Below, piece after piece: positions 22,561 to 34,822 of a stretch of 64,000 nt of DNA. Position numbers and translations under genes: made by a program. The DNA is taken from assembly GCA_016169945.1 (NCBI GenBank), contig JADLSH010000265.1, positions 1 through 64,000 on the forward strand, read 5' to 3'. The DNA is from Trachythela sp. YZ-2020 (taxonomy: Eukaryota > Cnidaria > Anthozoa > Malacalcyonacea > Clavulariidae). The notes beneath the pieces were generated by a model. It was not told the DNA's origin. It did not search any database and saw only the letters and a program-made list of their open reading frames with translations. How positions within the stretch are numbered: position 1 is the stretch's first letter; each line of letters opens with the position of its first letter.

Positions 22561-23215
22561 ATCAAGTCTCTTTTAAAGTATGCTACCTGAACACTCGATC
22601 ATTGCACAAACATATTGACGATGTTGACAAGATCTTAATTTTACAAACACTGACATCAATATATTTTCTGAGACTCGATGTACAAAATCAGATAATAATA
22701 TTATGTATGATATTGATGGTTACACCTTGTTCAGAAATGATGGTCACTCTTCGACTTCAAGACCTTTTGGTGGCATGGCAGTTTTTAGCCGAGTTGAATT
22801 CTTACCTGGATATCCACGTTGTCATAATATTAATGGCATTGAGATAACTATTATGAAAGTACTGATTCTTCCACATGTTACCATTATAGGTATATATCGA
22901 TCACCGAGAATTTCAGTTCAGCAACTGTTAGCAGCATTAAGTGAGGTTTTGATGTCATGTACTTCTCAATTTAACATTTTCATAGGTGACTTTAATATAA
23001 ATTGGTTGGATGAAGCCAATAGAAGGCCTTTATATCATTTATTTATCAATGATAATAACTATAGACAATTGGTCTACAATGTCACTACAGATAGTCAGAC
23101 ATTAATAGATCATATTTATACAAATTTGCCAGAGTCACAAGCTAAGTCACACATATTACAAACATATTTCTCTGATCATAAAGCAGTATGTGCATTGATT
23201 AATTGCTTTCATTGA
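22561..23215 (+). pseudogene. APE-like endonuclease domain of the Helentron
   Basis: CYLNTRSLHKHIDDV opens the domain. GGMAVFSRVE, IIGIYRSPR, FIGDFNINWLD (catalytic GDFN block) and LIDHIYTN...YFSDHKAV (SDH catalytic block) follow. This exonuclease-endonuclease-phosphatase fold is the same one used by non-LTR retrotransposons, and its presence after the helicase defines Helentrons. A frame change occurs near 22700. The domain runs to the stop at 23213-23215, probably the natural end of the polyprotein. Confidence 0.8.
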
Positions 23216-25190
23216 AACAAAATAATAGTAGCTGCATGAAGAGCAGATCTTGGCTTCAGATAGGAATATAAGTATTTATAGTAACATTTGGAACCAGTCA
23301 CAATAATCTACATATACTTACAGTATATAACTATATAACCTGTGTTCTACTATTAAGAGGTTAAAAACTTGGAGGGGGTGTTCCCCCCTTCATCCACCTT
23401 AATGTCTGCCACTGAATGCCAATAACAAGAACACCAGGTAAGCCATTTTATATGTCCCCTCTCTCCCCTGCCTCTTACTATATTGTCTTATGTATTGTTG
23501 CATGTTCTACCACTATCATTTTGCCTTAAGTTATGACATAAAGGTTTTTGTTTATAGATAAAAACAACAATCATGAATAAATGTACTGGATAATGGCTGG
23601 ATAAATTTGTCAGAACTACATCTCACTTGCAGAACAATCTCAATCTAAACTCACTGGTACATGTATATTTACAAGAGAAGATATTAACATCAACAGCAAC
23701 CATATGTCATATGAAGGGATCTTATTAATGGCACACAATGTACAAAACTGAACCTATTATTCTGTGGTGTATATTGGATTTTCTCCCATGACACAATATC
23801 ATTGTAGGAATCTGGTATGCTGTGTTATATGATTCTATTCAAGAACTATACACATGGATTATACTCCTGATTCTCAACCTTGTCGACATTTGCTACTGAT
23901 CAATGGCCTCCAATATATGACATATTTGCTAATACATTTCCTTGGCATAAACAGTTCATTTGTGTTCCTTCAACCATGACTATCACAATTCTAAAAAGAA
24001 ATACTTCCATTATTAAACAACAGAAATGTTGATGTAATCAGGTATCAATAATATGGTTAAAATGCTTTCTGCATCCTGGCTTTCAACATCTGGTATTCTT
24101 ACAACATCCATGCTTCTACAATTCTCTCACATACCTGATTATATTATATTATATTATGAACTATTAAGAATATTGTGAACCTAACATATGTTTCAGCTAC
24201 GACATCATAAAATTGAATAAAATCTTTGTTATGTTATGGAATTAGTTTCTGCAAATGGAATTTATATCAGCCATTTTATTTTGTCATCTGGCATACTGTA
24301 AATCTAACCTAGTTTAACAATTAATATGAAAACATTGTTCAACTGTGTATAATATATAATTGTGATATTTATAAAAGTATATTCCTTTAAATATTAATCT
24401 CTTATTCTTTACAAGTTACTGGTTGAATGAAGTGTATGCTGTTTGTACAAAATATGCATAACTTATACAATTTAGGGCCAAAGTATAATTGTAGAATTCC
24501 TAGAATATTACTCATTCATGGGCAATACTGGGATCACCATGACAGTTTGGCATTTCTTTCTCAAACTGCTGTAACTAGGGGGACTAAATGAGTTGATGGT
24601 ATGTAATATTTATATGAGGTGTGTAAGTAGTGCTGTTATATACTTTTGTTTACAACCTTTATTCTCAAGAATGAGAGACTAAAATCTGAAGGTTTCACAA
24701 TTGTTTAAAACATTGCTCCCATGGGCTATAGTCCCTCATCCCCTTTATGCACAGTTTTTAAAAGCAATATAAGCCTATTAACGTTCATACGCTCATTGAG
24801 TGACATTGACCTCATGCCTTGACATAATTCAATTACGCTATTTAATTATACAATTAGGCAAATATGCTTGAGCAGATACATGTACGCTTTGCGTACCTAT
24901 TTTTAACATATGCAGAAGAACGTATTAGCTAGAGACCGTTATCAAATATTAATGCAACTAATATCAGGCTAAATTGTTTTATTTGAAAAAAAGGTTTAAA
25001 GACGTAGAACTGTTTTTACAATTTCAGGTAAGTGTATGCAGCTACGTGATATATTTTTTTCTCAACAGTGACCTATTTTAATAAAAGAATGATGAAAAAT
25101 CAAGTGTTCTCCCACATATGTCCAACCCTCTTCTTCCACGCAATATGGTTTAATATAGGCAAAGAAAACCCGGCTAAAAGTCAATCAAAG
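23216..25190. other. No supported gene; AT-rich flank between Helentron and BEL/Pao element
   Basis: Contains a reverse CAGTGGCAGAC end motif at 23404-23414 preceded by a G/C-rich run, and the second 81-base repeat copy. It is otherwise anonymous. The Helentron 3' terminus should lie here but I cannot place it. Confidence 0.5.
24542..24623 (+). repeat. 81-base dispersed repeat, copy 2
   Basis: Same orientation as 15227-15307, with a handful of substitutions. It lies in anonymous AT-rich sequence. Confidence 0.8.
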
Positions 25191-26311
25191 CAAAATTCGT
25201 TTGCTAGATGCTGCACTCGTCGCCATCTTTTACGTGAGTATAAATCAGCTCGTTGAAATATACCTGGAGGAGGAAGGACGATCTTGGATTTCATTGTTAG
25301 AAGATTGCTTGGCGATAATGGCTCTGGTGGCTCTGGTGTGTTAAGATTCTGAACTGTAAGAGGACGGCTGTTGATAATTGCTTCACATTCCACCATGAGG
25401 GTCCGTAATGATTCATCATCTAACTGTTGACCATGATGTTTCAAAAGTGCGTCGAGTACACTGCGAACACTGCGGATTTGTCTTTCCCAGACTCCTCCCA
25501 TGTGGCTTGCGTACGGTACATTCATTTCAAACTTTATCCAATCGCATTGATCCTTCAACATTTCAGCCCTTATATCTTCGTGTTTCATTTCCTTGAGGGC
25601 TCTTTCTAGTTCAAATCTTGCTCCAGTAAAATTAGTTCCTTGGTCAGATCTGAGTTGTCTTATGGGACCTCGACGACCCACAAAACAACGATAGGCGTTG
25701 AGGAAGGAATCCGTTGTTAGCGTGTTGGATGTTTCGATGTGTACTGCGCGTGAAGCCATACAGGTAAATAAGACTCCATATCTCTTTACTTCCTTTCGGC
25801 CTCCTTTGACCAGCCATGGACCAAAATAATCGACAGCTGAGTAGGTAAATGGAGAAGAAGGTTGCACTCGGTCTTGAGGAAGGTCAGCCATTTTCTGTTG
25901 TTGAAGTTTCCCTCGTAACCTTCGACAATCGATACAGTTGGAAATATAGTAAGCAACAGCGGACCCACCACCGATTATCCAAAATCCTGATGAACGTATT
26001 TCGTGGAGCGTTCTGTTTCGGCCTTGATGGTTAACTCTTTCGTGGAAGTGACGAATAATGAGTTGAGATACGTGTCCTTTTCTTGGCAAAAGAACTGGAT
26101 GCTTAACACCTTCCTGGACGTCTGCTCGTCTTATCCTACCACCGACGCGTAGAATGCCATTACCATCGAGAAATGGATCAAGACGGTAAATTGAACTTGC
26201 TTTGTTCAGCACTCTGTGATGTCTTTCTTCTCTGTTGTGTGTACTTTCTTGGGAACTAGATTGATGCAGCGATTCGATTTCCTTTGGGAACGATTCGCTT
26301 TGAACACTCAA
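25191..26311 (-). pseudogene. BEL/Pao integrase, C-terminally truncated
   Basis: The N-terminal zinc-binding H-H-C-C is visible (HFHERVNHQ...CIDCRRLRG). The catalytic core follows: the first Asp in AVDYFGPW, the second in RSDQGTNF and the Glu in MGGVWERQ. The frame continues through the INSRPLT block to LANEF and then runs into unrelated sequence at 25191. The equivalent 3' portion survives in the inverted fragment at 33934-34705, which continues to the natural end of pol. Confidence 0.9.
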
Positions 26312-27279
26312 TATGATAGAACGTTCGCCACGATTAAGTTCTTCGACGTTAACCGGTCTATACGAACAAACTCCAGAACCAGTGGATATTTGTACTTTGG
26401 CGTGATTTGGTTTTTCAGTTGCAGAATTTCCTTCACCGTTGATGAGTCTGAGGCATACCGCGATCGCTCTCCTTGCTCTGTGCCAATCTGAGAAATACTG
26501 AAGCCTCTTATGAAGGTAAAATTTCTTACTTCAGGGTCATCTGGTGAGATACTCGCGACGTCATCTTCAGATTGTACTGTCGGTGAAGGTATTTGAAGAA
26601 AGGCAGGTCCGTTCCACCACATAGAGTTGTCAATCAGTTCTCGAGCATTAAGTCCACGAGACGCTTGGTCTGCTGGATTCTCCTTGGTAGATATGTAATT
26701 CCATTGATTTGATGACGTCTTCTCCTTAATCTGCTCTACACGGTTCGCAACGAATACGTGAAAGCGTCTAGCATCATTGGCAATATACCCAAGGACTACT
26801 CTGCTGTCCGTCCAAAAGTACTCCTTGATGTCGTCGTACTCGAGTTCCTTGCGTAGAAGTGAGCTAATTTTCGAGGATACCAATGCAGCTGTCAGTTCCA
26901 GTCTAGGAATGGTGATAACTTTGAGGGGAGTAACGCGTGATTTTGCCATCACCAATGTGCATTGGACATTATCGTCTTCATCGATGAGATGCAAATATGA
27001 ACATTGCCTGTATCCATACTGACTTGCATCTGAAAAACTGTGCAATTCGACAGATGTCAATTTCTTGAATCCCTTCAGTTCGTAGCAGCGAGGTATTTCA
27101 AGGCTCGTCAGGAAGTGGAGTTGCGTTCGCCATTTCTCCCACCATTGCTGGATATCTTCAGGTACTCGTTCGTCCCAATCAATGCCATCACGGCAAATAT
27201 CTTGAAGAATTCTCTTACCAACCAAGACAAACGGTGAAAGCAGACCAAGTGGGTCAAAAATGGAACTTACGGTTGACAA
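26308..27279 (-). pseudogene. BEL/Pao RT thumb and RNase H
   Basis: STVSSIFDPLGLLSPFVL is the hallmark of the RT connection in BEL/Pao. The RNase H catalytic acids are in HSFSDAS, PRLELTAA, WTDSRVVL and NPADQASRG. A frame change just upstream (about 27300-27420) separates it from the RT palm, and the integrase starts in another frame four bases past its end. All three belong to a single ancestral pol. Confidence 0.9.
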
Positions 27280-27313
27280 AATTCCTCTTCTTGTTAAGGG
27301 TCTGTCTTTAAGT

Positions 27314-29971
27314 TCAATCCTGAATTGGAATGCGTCGGATTCTACACACCACTCGACTCCAAGGGCACGTTCTACTGGTAGATGGTTTTGTGAAAGGTCG
27401 AGATCTTGGACCCTTTGCCTGGTCTCCTTGTGGAATGCTGTTAATGACTTTCTTACTGTTGGAAATGAACTTGTGAAGTTTGAAGCCTCCCTTGCCGCAC
27501 AGCGTCTTGCTTTCCTTGATTAAATGTATAGCAGAGGTTGGATCTGGAACAGACTTTAGACCATCGTCGACATAAAAGTTCTTACGCACGAATTCTGCTG
27601 CCTGGATTCCAACTTCGTCCTGAAAATCGTTCGCAGCACTCTTTAGAGCGAAGTTAGCACAACCAGGTGAAGAGGTAGCTCGAAAAAGGTGGACCGTCAT
27701 TCGGAATTCAACTGGCTCGGTGTCCAAACAACCGTTTTCCCACCAGAGAAATCTGAGGAAGTTGCGATGCTCTTCGTTGACCTTGACCTGGTGAAACATT
27801 GACTCTATATCGCAGGTAAACGCGACTGGTTTCTGTCGAAAACGACACAGGATCCCTACGAGATTGTTTGTTAAATCTGGTCCACTAAGAAGATGCTGGT
27901 TCAATGATTGTCCTTGAAATTCGGAACTGCAGTCGAAGACGACTCTGATCTTTCCGGGTTTTTTGGGATGGTAGACACCATGATGTGGTATATACCAGAT
28001 CTTGGCATCGTCCTTTGTCAGCTCGTTCAGGGGTACTCTTTCTGCATGACCGTTGTCCATTAAATCGTCCATTAATTTTAAATAATCCTTGTGGTACTGT
28101 CTGTCGTTGCTTAATCTTCTTCCCAGTTTCTCTAGTCGACGAAGGGCTAGTTCTTTGTTGTTTGGTAAGGACACCGTACTCGTCTTGAAAGGAAGTGGTA
28201 TCTCATAGTGACCATCATCTAGTTGGTGGACTCCACGTTTGACTTTATCCAGGAACAATTTATCTTGGGTTGACAAATATTCTTCACCTTTATCCCTTTC
28301 AATGAAGTCCAGCTCAAACATCTTCTGCACTTGCGACGAGGTAAATACTTCTTTAACTTGAGTCGATGATGAAAAGTGACAGATCCTTTTGTCTGGAATG
28401 GACAAAACTTCTCGGCAGGAGATACGATTGCAGGATATCTCGCAGGCGTTGTCATTCTCGTTGCATACCTTCGGATCAGTTACACCGACAATTCCCCATC
28501 CAAGTGCAGTTTTCTGCGCGTACGGTTCATTATCAACACCAGGTATAATCTCTCTAGGTTTGATGGCACGTATACAACTTATTCCAATAAGGAGACCAAT
28601 TTCTGTATCTTGCATATAAGGAGTTAATTGATTTGTGATCCCTTGAAGATGACGCCATTTCTGAGCGGTTTCGGGTCTCGGAATCTGGCTTCGCTTTGCT
28701 GGTATGGTAGCTCTCGAGTACGTTCCGGGAAGAGTTATTTCTTCTTTTTCCTTGATTCCACGTATTACCAAACCACTGATCCTTTCACTTTCGACTGTTT
28801 CCTGGGAAAGTATAGTCGAAAGAGACAGTTCAACCTTAGGGCCTTCGATTCCAAGTTGTCTTGAAATTCCTTTCTTTATAAAACATGCGTCAGATTGTTC
28901 ATCTAGCAATGCATACACCAGTATAGTCTTGTTACGATTCTTCTTTTGATGTAACCAAACCGGAACGATTAGTGAGTGGGAAGTACAGTTTGTCTTGAAT
29001 ACATCGTTGCGAACCTCTACACGATATGAACTAGCTTCGGGGATTCTTTCGACGTCCTTATTGACATTGGAATTTTCTTCTTTCCTCGTCGTCTGATCTG
29101 AAGATTTGTAGGTGGCATCGTGTAGTGTGGTTGGATGAAATTTGTTACAAGTCTTGCATGTCCGTTTTCTGCGACATTTCTTGCTGACATGTCCCCATGT
29201 TAAGCAACTGAAACACAGTCCTCTCGATCGTACGAATTCTTTCCTTTGCTGTAAAGTCATCTTTAGAAATTCTTCACAGACTTCCAAATCATGTCCTTGT
29301 TTACATTTGACGCAGGGCTTTGGCTTGTATTCTTTACGATTTTTCTCTAATTCGTTCAAGCCGGTGACGAAACTTCCAAATTCTTTTCCTTCCCTTCGAC
29401 TTGGTCTATCAAATCGTCGCTTGTCGTCTGACCATTGTCCGTCCTTAGGGTCTTTTGTAGGCAGAACTGGATTGCAGGTGATTCTAGCTTCTTTCTTCAG
29501 AAACTCACAAAACCGTGAGAATGGAGGGTATTGAATGCTTTCATCAGTGACGTGTTCTTCGTCCTTATTGAGCCAGTTGTCAACTTCTCTGCTCCAGCGA
29601 ATTATTAGATGCCTGGGGAGTTTCCTTGCCATCTTTTGGTTCTCGTTTGGGTCGTTGAGAATATTAAGATATTTTATGGTCTCCATCGCAGCTTGGCAGT
29701 GAGAAAGGAAATCTGAATATTTTCGTAAACCAGTTCCGTCATTTGGCGGGATTTTCGGCCAGTCATTCAATTTCTTCCGATACGCATCTGCTATTGTGAT
29801 TGGATTCCCATAGCGACTAGACAACAATTTCTTTGCACGAGCATAGGCATCTTCTGTGCGTAGCGACACAAACCCACGAATGCACTCCTTCGCTTCCCCA
29901 TCGGTATATCTTCCCAGATAGTATAATCTTTGATAGGGTTCTTTAACTTTCGCTTCGACGATTGTAGCCAA
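27314..29971 (-). pseudogene. BEL/Pao gag C-terminus, zinc knuckles, protease and RT palm
   Basis: An 885-codon frame. Capsid-like sequence (KEPYQRLYYLGRYTDGEAKE) is followed at about residues 215-260 by Cys/His knuckles (CVKCKQGHDLEVC; CFSCLTWGHVSKKC; CKTCNKFHPTTLH). YALLDEQSDACFI occupies the retropepsin active-site position. The RT then shows KIRVVFDCSS, FTCDIESMFHQV (first catalytic Asp) and FYVDDGL (catalytic YVDD) near residue 800. The final ~35 codons are out of frame relative to the RT thumb, marking a frameshift near 27420. Gag N-terminal codons lie in another frame to the right. Confidence 0.9.
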
Positions 29972-30987
29972 GTGGGATAATGTGTTGGATCTCCTTTAAA
30001 AACCTCTGGCTCTGGTAATGGAAGCGTGTCCTTGCCTCTATGTTGCACAACTATGTCTGCCAGTTGTTGAAGCGTATCTTGGCTTGAATCATTACGAGTT
30101 TCAGCCATATTGTTGCCAATCATGTCACTTCGATCACAAGGTGGTCCTGTCATAAGCAAAGGGCGATGCAATGACTGTATAGGCATTGAAGTACTTTGAC
30201 CCACCTTAGCCTTAGGTGCGAAAGGAGTTACAAATGGATTTAGTTGAACAGGTGGCGGAGAAGGGTTGTGATTGTCTTGAACTCTTTTTCCTAATTCCGC
30301 GAGTCTTGAAGTGTCTCTGTTGGTGTTAAAACTCGACGCTGTATTAACATTGGCTTGACTAGGAATTGCAGGATTGTTTGCTTTAGAATTGTTTTCTTTA
30401 GCATTGTCAACTTGACCCTCGTTACGTTGATCAGACACGTGTACCGAGAAATTCAACGATGGCGTAACTTTCAACGATTCTATTTGCGACTCGAGATAGC
30501 TATTGAGAAGCTCTTGAGCGATGTTACATTGAGGCAGTTCAGGAATTTCTTTGTTGTCTTCGTATGTGGTACGAACTGCTTCCATTAGCGATTCTCCGTT
30601 ATTAATTGCATCGATTTCGGCCTTTGTCACTGCTAATTCCTTTGCAATTCTAAATCGCTTTAATTCTGCTTCCTTTTGTACTTCGGCTTCAACAAAATCT
30701 AACTTAGTCTTCAGTCTCGCCGCTTTAGCCGCCATCTCATTCCGCTTTGAGGACGATACCCAAGATGGTGACTTCGACGTTCTAGATCTAGGATTAGAAC
30801 GGCTATATACTTTAGAACGAAATCTCTTCGAGCGTTCAGACGATTCTTCCGACTGTGGCGGGCGAAGTTCAATAATTCTCTTGTTGATTTGTTTAATTAG
30901 CTGTCTTGTCGCTTCCTCAATTTGTTCTATTTGCCTTGAACGATCGTACTTTTCGCTTACAGCATAGTCGGGGTCTTCCTGCGACAA
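29972..30987 (-). pseudogene. BEL/Pao gag, middle part
   Basis: Starts after the insertion with QLSQEDPDYAVSEKYDRS, a charged coiled-coil region rich in K/E (AARLKTKLDFVEAEV...), then PLPEPEVFKGDPTHYPTW, the conserved gag block. At that point the frame should continue as the capsid region of the 27314-29971 frame, so a one-base shift lies near 29970. Confidence 0.85.
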
Positions 30988-31003
30988 CTGATTGTATCAT
31001 TGC

Positions 31004-33619
31004 CTAGAAGTAACTTAACACAAATACGCGGTTAACCGCGGGTCACACGCGGTTTGACCGCAGGCGCCCCGCGGTCGGCCCGGAGGCCGCCTGCGGTCTG
31101 CCCGGAGGCCGCCCACGGTCTGCCCGGAGGTTGCCCGCGGTTTCTCCGGGGCCTGCACGCGGGTCGCACGCGGTTGTGTGGGCGTATTGAGGTTTGACCG
31201 TAACTCACGGCGGAACACGAAATCAGTACGACTTGCGAACTCGGAATTTTACGTGGGCAAATTAGTATTTAGAAATCAGAATATCACACGATATAATTTG
31301 GCAGTTTAATTTCCAACTTTGTCATTGGCATTACAATTTCATGTATATTGCAAACAGCCTAAAAATTTAGTAAATGGTCGTATTTGTTTATAAAGCTTAA
31401 TAGTGTGTTTTGACGAAGCAAGTCTTTTAACGTAGCTAACGTATTGCACAATTTTACCACACAAATTGCTTATTGAACACAAACACAAAAACTCAAAGCG
31501 AATCTCCCAATAACTAGTCTGTAAATTTGGTAAAAAAAATTCTGGAATGCTGTCTGGGTCAATGGAATACTGTTTGGCAAAGTTCTGATATAGATGGACA
31601 TCCAAAAGTAATGCAGCTTGTTTCACAATGCAATGTAAGCGGACTCTTGAAGAAATAATTCTTACAATATTGACATATACCTGTTATGTAGAGAGTCAAT
31701 TAAAATATTTGTAAATAGACTGACAGACAATATTATGTTTGTTTGAGTGAGCAAGCGTAGTAGCGGCGTATATATATATGATTGAGTACGTATCTCAGCC
31801 GTTTACTGTAATTTGTATATCTTGAAAATGCGAGGTAGATACTGTATATAGTATTGCAGACGATGACATATGGTAGTTCAATAAACACTGCTAAGAATGG
31901 CTGCCGCACGTAATACAAATACGGAAGTTGTCAAATTATCTATTAGCTATGATTCGGGTTAGTGTATACGTAGCGTAAGGATATATAATTGTGAGTATTG
32001 TCTATCTCCATATGATATGTTCTATATATCACTGCGAGTTACAATTCAGAGTAATCAACGATAATATATATGGCAAATATTCATACCTCTAGACTTGCTT
32101 TTAACTATTGAAGCGATGATGTCATATACAATAACACTTATCTTTTTCCGGAGGCTAGTGCGCAATGGAAAAGACTCGTTGAAGAAATTCTAGTCCCCAA
32201 TGCAGAGATATTCGATCCATAAATCTCTCAGTGATATACTGATGCGTTCAGAATAAATACAAACTTAAAGCTATCTATTCACCGGCGTTGCCCGGCGCGC
32301 TAATGAGTATTTTGGTATTTCCGGGACGTGGGATGAGAACTTGTAAACAGTATGCAGATTACAAAACGAAAATTTGTCAGTATAATTGAAAGAACATGCA
32401 CGGTGTATTTTTCAACGGGATTTGCTAGCAAAATCAAAGCAAACATTGTGCGGGAAAGCTTTATATAAGCGAAGTGAGAGATCTGAGATTGAGACCCGAG
32501 TTTGATACGGGCTTTTCTTAATACAAGAAAGATTATTGATGGATTTGATACACATTGGACACACTAGAGTAAGTAAATAGAAATATTTATATATTTGACT
32601 ACCATAACAAATCTGCGAGGTCAAATAATCTTAGCTAAATCCATCATTTAACTATTAAAGCTTAACTTGACTTAAATTATCAAAATCGATTCTTTATTAT
32701 CGTATGTTATGTGTATAACTTTGGGAGTTTGTGTCGCATAAGCCCAGCTCTCTGTTACATATACACGTAACTACAATACACGGGAAGATGCGACAAAATC
32801 TGACTTGCAAACGTAAAGGTATGCGCTTACAATAATAGTTAAATATTTTTTATAAATTAATGCGTTGTTGACTTCGGAATTTGCTGCATGCTATATAAAC
32901 CCTTTTCTACAGGCTTTTAAACTGATACGCGTATGAAAAAAAGTTACTAGGTTTATTTACGCATGTAAAAATCTCACATGTTGTTCACAAGTTGTTGGCT
33001 TAACAAGCTCGTACTCGGTAGCAAGCCTGTCGACAACGTGTAACAAGCTTGTAATTTTATCAACCGTTGCGTCATATTTTATAGCAAAGTAGAATTAATA
33101 TAGTAGAGCTGTAGAGCGATTGAATAGATTTATAAAAGTGTCGCTTATCACATTACGGTTGCTTGTTTACTAACACGCAAATATCACGCGGCAAACCCGT
33201 AGGGTTTGTATTGGTGACACATTTGTTTATCTGAGTTTATATTTTTCCTTAACACCTCATTCTGTTTATATTCATAATATAAATTCATATCAGTTGTGTA
33301 TGTTATACAGTTTATTAGAGAAGGTAGTAATTAAGTAAACAAATTAATCCATATAGGAACAAGTCCGTTTGCCGCATAATAACAGTTGTATCGGAAACCG
33401 TCGGAACACGACGCAGTGGTTTTTCTGTTTGACGTGTGATTACCGCACGAACCGCAACCGCAAACCGCACGCATGGCACCCGCTAACCGCACGCATGGCA
33501 CCCGCTAACCGCACGCACGACACCCGCTAACCGCACGCACGACAACCGCTAACCGCACGCACCGCACCCGCTAACCGCACGAACCGCAACCGAACCGCAT
33601 TGTTAACTTACTTCTAGGC
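31004..33619. mobile_element. 2.6-kb insertion in gag with inverted ends and 22-base GC-rich arrays
   Basis: The ends form a 19-base inverted repeat with one mismatch: 31004-31022 against 33601-33619 (GCCTAGAAGTAA...). Just inside the left end, 22-base units (GCGGTCTGCCCGGAGGCCGC type) start at 31071, 31093, 31115 and 31137. Just inside the right end, 22-base units (AACCGCACGCATGGCACCCG type) start at 33463, 33485, 33507, 33529, 33551 and 33573. The left units read GCGGT and the right ones ACCGC, so the arrays mirror each other. The ~2.2-kb AT-rich middle has no transposase. It looks like a non-autonomous DNA transposon with subterminal repeats. The exact target duplication is unclear; both flanks carry TTAA and TAC. 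Confidence 0.75.
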
Positions 33620-33920
33620 AGTACTGTAGCTCTTCATAAACGGCCGATAAAGCTTCCTTTTGAGATTCAACTTGACGTCGTTCATATTGCAACACGGTTA
33701 TATCGCTTGAGTCGGCAAGTACGGATTCTGTTTTGCTTGTTTGTTTTCGCCAGACTCTCTCTTGGGACGACCATTCTTTTCTTAACTGCTCGATACGGTA
33801 TGATCTTCCTTTGTCTGTCAAAGTTCGAACGCGTTTAAGTTCACTGCCTTTGTCTTGTCGATTTGCCGTGGTTTCAACGAACTTTCCTTCCTTGTCCTCG
33901 GTTGAAGCAACGCTTGTCAT
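33603..33920 (-). pseudogene. BEL/Pao gag N-terminus
   Basis: Starts at an ATG (33920) and reads a charged helical segment with TLTDKGRSYRIEQLRKEW, the recognisable N-terminal block of BEL/Pao gag proteins. It is cut at YEELQYC by the insertion whose end supplies the stop. Upstream of the ATG only about 12 bases remain before the junction with plus-strand integrase sequence at 33934. Confidence 0.8.
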
Positions 33921-33933
33921 AACGTCAAATAAG

Positions 33934-34705
33934 TTTTACTGGAGCAAGATTTGAACTAGAAAGGGCCCTCAAGGAAATGAAACACGATGATATAAGGGCT
34001 GAAATGTTGAAGGATCAATGCGATTGGATAAAGTTTGAAATGAATGTACCGTACGCAAGCCACATGGGAGGAGTCTGGGAAAGACAAATCCGCAGTGTTC
34101 GCAGTGTACTCGACGCACTTTTGAAACATCATGGTCAACAGTTAGATGATGAATCATTACGGACCCTCATGGTGGAATGTGAAGCAATTATCAACAGCCG
34201 TCCTCTTGCAGTTCAGAATCTTAACACACCAGAGCCACCAGAGCCATTATCGCCAAGCAATCTTCTAACAATGAAATCCAAGATCGTCCTTCCTCCTCCA
34301 GGTATATTTCAACGAGCTGATTTATACTCACGTAAACGATGGCGACGAGTGCAGCATCTAGCAAACGAATTTTGGAGCCGATGGAAAACGGAATTTCTGC
34401 TCTCAATGCAAAGAAGGACGAAGTGGGTAAAGCCGAGAGAAAATCTCAAGATTGGCGATGTCGTAATCATGAAGGATGACACTACTCGCTGAAATAACTG
34501 GCAATTGGCTCGTGTTCATGAAGCATATGTGGATAAGGACGGGTATGTACGTAAAGTTAAATTACTTCTGGCTACGTCTAAACTTGATAACATGGGGAGA
34601 AGAAAAAACAAGTCGATGGACTATATAGAGAGACCAATTCACAAGCTGGTGCTGCTGTTAAGTCCGAAGAAAGTCCAGGGATTCCCCGTCGAGGAACCTT
34701 ACTAA
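33934..34705 (+). pseudogene. Inverted BEL/Pao 3' fragment: integrase C-terminal half to end of pol
   Basis: 33934-34374 is the near-identical reverse complement of 25191-25631 (~441 bases, only a few substitutions). Beyond 34374 it continues into what the other copy lacks: WSRWKTEFLLSMQRRTKW, the LKIGDVVIMKDD block (C-terminal DNA-binding region of BEL/Pao integrases), a stop at 34490-34492, then VHEAYVDKDGYVRKVKLLLA to the natural end near 34705. It starts abruptly mid-integrase. It is either a second copy or part of a rearranged single locus. Confidence 0.9.
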
Positions 34706-34718
34706 AAAACGATAATTG

Positions 34719-34822
34719 ATGTAAATTGTCAGATCAATTTAGGGGAGCCATGTAACTGCTAGCATTTGCATATGTAAATCCTAAGTTACATGGCTCCCCT
34801 AAATTGATCTGACAATTTACAT
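34719..34822. repeat. Perfect palindrome, 39-base arms
   Basis: 34719-34757 is the exact reverse complement of 34784-34822, with a 26-base loop. It starts just after the end of pol, and the arm contains AATTTAGGGGAGCCATG, which sits where the polypurine tract and 3' LTR start would be expected. Instead of an LTR the sequence turns back on itself. Confidence 0.95.

Larger units (their letters stand above)
17474..23215 (+). mobile_element. Helentron-type Helitron, coding region decayed
   Basis: In order on the plus strand: a small basic N-terminus with a 2A-like peptide, an OTU cysteine protease, basic repeats and a Cys-rich finger, a DUF6570-like segment, the Helitron N-terminal domain, a HUH Rep nuclease, a PIF1-like helicase and an APE-like endonuclease. 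OTU plus a C-terminal endonuclease is the established Helentron (Helitron2) arrangement. At least six in-frame stops and several frame changes show that the copy is inactive. The ends were not mapped: no CTAG/hairpin terminus could be assigned. The host stretches on both sides are anonymous. Confidence 0.85.
25191..33920 (-). mobile_element. BEL/Pao LTR retrotransposon, lacking both LTRs, gag interrupted
   Basis: Reading right to left on the minus strand: gag N-terminus (33920-33603), a 2.6-kb foreign insertion (31004-33619), the rest of gag, zinc knuckles, protease, reverse transcriptase, RNase H and integrase. The protease-RT-RH-IN order and the motifs are those of BEL/Pao. The copy is truncated inside the integrase at 25191. 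At its gag end it is joined within about 15 bases of the start codon to an opposite-strand integrase fragment, so neither LTR remains. Coding is only lightly damaged (three frame changes), suggesting a fairly recent copy. Confidence 0.9.

Noticed and set aside
23404..23414. Complete hAT-like element using the CAGTGGCAGAC motifs at 168, 373 and 23404
   Set aside because: The only inverted partners are 23 kb apart across other elements, with no matching target duplication.
25408..29534. Numerous plus-strand ORFs across the BEL/Pao region
   Set aside because: Antisense shadows of the strong minus-strand gag-pol frames.
31015..31218. Pro/Arg-rich minus-strand ORF
   Set aside because: Translation of the left 22-base GC-rich array.
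33463..33600. CRISPR-like array (regular 22-base repeats)
   Set aside because: Contiguous tandem units without spacers, in eukaryotic transposon DNA; a subterminal minisatellite.
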